Origin: Phytoseiulus persimilis
Lineage: Eukaryota; Arthropoda; Arachnida; Mesostigmata; Phytoseiidae
DNA length: 64,000 nt
Reading direction: 5' to 3'
NCBI GenBank assembly: GCA_037576195.1
Contig: CM075102.1
Span: forward strand, 11,594,001 to 11,658,000
Under the pieces are notes generated by a model. That model saw nothing but the letters and a program-made list of their open reading frames with translations, had not been told where the DNA came from and did not search any database. The position numbers and the translations under genes were made by a program. Position 1 is the first letter of the stretch. The number at the start of each line of letters is the position of its first letter. Shown here piece by piece: positions 60,457 through 64,000 of this stretch.

Positions 60457-61866
60457 GAGAGCGACCGAACGGCTGCCTGGTTGGCGAAGCTGTCGAGTGC
60501 CTTGTTCCATCTGCATAGATCTGATGAACGTAACCCGACTCCCTGATTGACAGGGGCAAAAAGCGCAAACAGCGCAGCACTGAAGTTCAGTCCCGCCAAG
60601 TCCGCGAGCAGTGACTCGAATCTGAGAGAGCGAGGCTTTCGGGGAAGTGGTTCATTCTGGTGCTGGAATCAGGGGAAAGTACGCTTACGTCATGTTCGAG
60701 GGTTCTGAGTCAACCGCTGATCGACGAAGCGGTGAACATCGCCCGGGGACTCACGAAAAGCCGTTCATCCCTGCAAACCTCCCGCTGCGCTGAAAAACGC
60801 CTCGCAATCGTCGCTAGAGGTGACTCGGAGCGAGAGAACGTTTGCGAGAGGGACTCACGCGAGAGGGAGTGCGCTGGTGTGACTGAACAGCCCCACCGAG
60901 CAGCTGAGCGTGTCAATAATCCGATGAATGGAATCGATTCCCAACTCTTCTGTCTACTCTCTGCACATTTGAACTCCTACTGCGCGGGCCCTACAGCACG
61001 TGCTTCAGGAGAGCGGTCCTCACTCCACTCGATTGCTTCCAGTGTCTGACATTGCCCGTGCTGAGAACAAAACCTTTCTGCGGGAGCACTAAAGAAATCC
61101 TCACGAAAGTCAGCGGTTCTCGAATTTCCTCTCAAACCGCAACAACTATGATTCCCCAGCAGTAGCAGAAGGCTCACGACGGTTTCTCGATCGGGGTACG
61201 AAATCTGAGGAAGAGTATGTGCCTCCCTGACAGCACTCCAATCCTCGCCTCACTGCGAACACAGCCATTTCGATGTTCGAAAGCTTTGAACCGTTCGGCG
61301 GAACCGGATGATTCTGGACACTCCTTCCGGTCGCATCCTTGATCCCTCGACTCTTATCTGGAGACTCCTCGTTCAGGCTCGCTGGTGATAACCCTCTGAG
61401 CCGTTACGTCGATTAGGTATCTCTCTGATGGCCAAAGCTTGCAGTTCATCGTCGATCACAATGTCGAAGCTATTTCAGCTCGGGCGAGCCCTCGCGGAGG
61501 CTCGAACAGTGTGTCGCGGACGAGTAGAATCGACCTCTCATTTCGCACTGCCTCCCCCGGCGCCAGCGACTACAATCTCGATAAGCTCGACTCCAATTTC
61601 ACGTCGGAACGGCCCCTGCTTCAGCTCTTCCAAACCGTCTGAGCTGTCGTCTTTCCTAGCTGAAGCTGTACGAGTTTTCGAAAGCGCAAGTTGACAGATT
61701 GATGAAGAGCAGACGAGACACATGAAAGTCAACGTGGGTTATCCGCACGTTTCCAGCTTGAAGATCTCCTCAGCGACTCTTAGTGTACTTTCCGTAAGCC
61801 AGGTCGTGGAGGCGAGAGAGAAACGGAGGTGTATTAGGAATGAGTTGGCTGAACGTGTCTTCGGTA
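60457..61866. other. No gene recognised
   Basis: Short frames only. A purine-rich GAGAGAG-like stretch lies at about 60,825-60,875. Nothing else assignable. Confidence 0.35.
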
Positions 61867-62500
61867 CCGGGTGGTCAGCGTAAGTCGGGAACTTTTATAC
61901 TCTCTCTCTTCTTGCTCATCACTCGCCAAATTCGCCATGGATAGCTGGGTGGATGACGCATCTCATCCCCCTTCATTCGCGTTCATCGGTCGAGAAAAAC
62001 CTTCTCTAGACTGTCTCAAAAATTACTTTTCTTTCTTTTTAATTCTGAAAAAAAACTGACCTAGTGTTAGGTTCGACGCGGGATAGGATGCTGCTCCAAC
62101 GCCTGGCAACTCCGTATTTTCAACTCAGGATCCGTAGGAGGGCGACCAATCTTTTCAACTTTGACGTCAAAAGCTGCCCCTTGACAAAACGCATTCTTGA
62201 CGCATTCGAACCGTATCTCCTCTGGGTATCCGAATTTGAAACATTCCCCGACGGCGAAGAGATTAAATTGGTCCGAACTACCCGTCGATGGGTCGATCCG
62301 ACAACTATTCCGATAACTAAATCACCCAAAGTAAACTCTGCCCCCCCCCCTTTTTTCATCGGAAGAAGAACCGGATGGGCTCGATTTCGGAGCAAAAAAG
62401 AGTTCAAAATCGAACTGAGAACTCCATAGCCCGGCACTTGGGACCAATCTACAAACTTCTTGTCATCGGGAAACCTTTCGAGTTCGGCCTGAAACGATCC
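61867..62500. mobile_element. Truncated third member of the GGGTGGTC fold-back/MITE family
   Basis: After a TA at 61,865-61,866, it starts CCGGGTGGTCAGCGTAAGTC and GGGAAC. It then follows the left half of the 32,352 element: GGTTCGACGCGGGATAGGAT, GCTGCTCCAACGC, a segment CTTTGACGTCAAAAGCTG and CTTGACAAAACGC. Similarity can be followed to about 62,500 but the right terminal inverted repeat was not found, so the right end is lost or undetected. A 140-codon minus-strand frame within it is not a recognisable transposase. Confidence 0.75.
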
Positions 62501-64000
62501 TTCGCTAAAGATCTGGTCCACCCTCTTCATATATAGTGGCACCGGGATGGAACACCAGAATTTTTCAGGCAGTCACCGACACAGTAAACTCAAATTGAGG
62601 AGAACTTGGTGCGTTCGATATCACGTCTCTCCGGAACTGGAAATCGGGAGAGGGGAATGGTTGGGACACATATGCAGGGTGTTTGACCGAGGGAGGTTCC
62701 CTCCAATGGTCAGGATATTTGACTTCCGCAAAGATGTGGATTTCCCGCAGACTCGTTGTTTCTGCTGCCATTGTAACCTCGAACCGTCGACATACCTGGT
62801 ACACAGTGACGAGCACGACGGCACGATTCCTCATTACATTCTTGGAAGGTAGCTCGTTCCACTAATCCCGGTGCCCATCTCGGTGCTCAAAGCCCAAGAT
62901 TCACGATAGCGGTGTGGCCCACGCGGCTTACTTGATTTTGGTGAGGAGATGGCGCGCTGAGCCTCCACGGTGGTCTAAGGTATGGTAGGCCGAAACTCTC
63001 CCGGTAGGTTTTCGGCTTCTCTGTGGCCGATCCGTCTCATGGCAGTGAGCCAATCGCTCTTTGTGGTAATTGACGTTGCACGATTCCGCTGGCACGCAGT
63101 GAGTAGCTCAGCAGAGCGCTGGCACACTTGCTTTCTTTTCTCCTCTCCTAGCGTTCTCCACCACCCACTCACCAGCTCGCGTACTAAAGAAGTGCGATTA
63201 TGCTGCACGTCATTCAGCTGGGGAGCTGGCTCGGAGACTTGCTTGCTTGCTGGTCGGTGGCTCGGTTTGCTGCCTGGTTGGGTGACTGGTTTCAGCTGTC
63301 ATAGGCAGCCCTGACAGCAACAGGGTCGCTGAACTGCTACGGTGTCACTGAGGACGCCATCCCACAGCACATCACTGGAGTTCCAATTTACTTTTTGAGC
63401 TGCAGCAATCAAGGCCAACTTTTTGAAACCCCGTTCTGGTCGAGTTTTTAATCCGCCGGGTATAGACGCCGAGACATCTTCTCGATCTTTCCCGCGGAAT
63501 CTCTGCAGAAAACGAGATGCGGGAGGAGGACGAGGGAATGCTTGAACCAGAATGTGGTACGCGGTACGTTTGAAGGGCCCAATTGAAGGGCGCTACGCGA
63601 TAGCAGAGTACCTAAATGAGGGCTGACAGATAGATGAATATTCCCTTCGATGAAAGAGGAACTGTATTCAGAAAGACCTAGGTAGGAGAGCGACGACGAG
63701 CACAACAGGACTCACGCACATCGGCAAAGAATCGATGGCTCCCTCTGAGAATGCTGCAACCTCCCAGGAGCTGTTGGTGCTGTTCAAGTGTTCGGTGAAA
63801 CTCCGAACGACACAGGCACCGTATCAGGGAGCACGTCGAACAGTTTCGATGGAGCTGTGCAACGGAAACGCGCGACTGTTGGGTTCCTTCGAAATCTTTC
63901 ACGCGAGTTCTTCCATGCGACCTCGTACGTTTAAGCGGTTGAAAAGCGGGGCTTCAATACCGGCTTCGGACGTAGCGCCGCATGCATCGAGCGGAAACAT
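62501..64000. other. No gene recognised
   Basis: Frames up to 110 codons without domains. A stretch GAGTAGCTCAGCAGAGCGC near 63,101 resembles a tRNA A-box but lacks the rest of a tRNA. Tandem-like GCTTGCTTGCTGGTCGGTGG sequence near 63,240 is low-complexity. Confidence 0.4.

Noticed and set aside
61538-61732. Gly/Ala-rich minus-strand frame as a signal or silk-like peptide
   Set aside because: Too short, no signal peptide, and three frames are simultaneously open here.
63095-63125. tRNA gene suggested by GAGTAGCTCAGCAGAGCGC
   Set aside because: No B-box (GGTTCGAATCC), no acceptor-stem pairing and no anticodon arm at the right distance.

Overview
This is eukaryotic DNA, almost certainly from an arthropod. 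The recognisable genes are animal families, split by short GT-AG introns (often 60-170 bp), at roughly balanced base composition. The strongest taxonomic clue is a gene for a cellular (EGO-1/RRF/QDE-1 type) RNA-dependent RNA polymerase. Among arthropods this family is mainly kept by chelicerates, so a mite or tick is the best guess; the compact introns favour a mite. That is inference: nothing in the window names the species.

Left part (1-23,000). A decayed Ty3/gypsy pol fragment (480-1,640) and a BED/hAT transposase fragment (2,290-2,590) come first, then a 280-bp hAT MITE with a perfect 8-bp target duplication (4,321-4,600). Five conserved single-copy genes follow: STUB1/CHIP (+), an alpha/epsilon-sarcoglycan (-), TMX3 (-), TAX1BP3/TIP-1 (+) and cytosolic phenylalanyl-tRNA synthetase alpha, FARSA (-). 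Exon phases were followed across the junctions and agree throughout for STUB1, the sarcoglycan, TAX1BP3 and FARSA. These genes have unrelated housekeeping roles: chaperone-linked ubiquitination, the dystrophin complex, ER thiol chemistry, PDZ adaptor, translation. They do not form a functional cluster. A Tc1/mariner-like fold-back MITE and a small palindromic repeat island lie between TAX1BP3 and FARSA.

Centre (23,490-52,330). A large direct tandem duplication holds two complete-looking RdRP genes, 24,539-33,754 and 36,982-51,388. Both have about 20 exons, the catalytic DLDGD motif and a 3' polyadenylation signal. A third, partial copy of the unit's 5' flank (about 52,120-52,330) suggests the array was once longer. 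The same intron (13th) holds a 45-bp minisatellite in both copies: about 10 units in copy 1 and about 150 in copy 2. This swells the intron from 628 bp to 7,014 bp, and copy 2's array shows a 2,273-bp higher-order period. A fold-back element sits in an intron of copy 1 only, with the empty site preserved in copy 2. A 1.7-kb hAT relic with 8-bp target duplication sits at the junction between the copies. Some introns are about 98% identical between copies and others only about 75%, which suggests patchy gene conversion.

Right part (52,330-64,000). No gene could be recognised. It holds short unsupported open frames and a third, truncated member of the fold-back MITE family (61,867-about 62,500).
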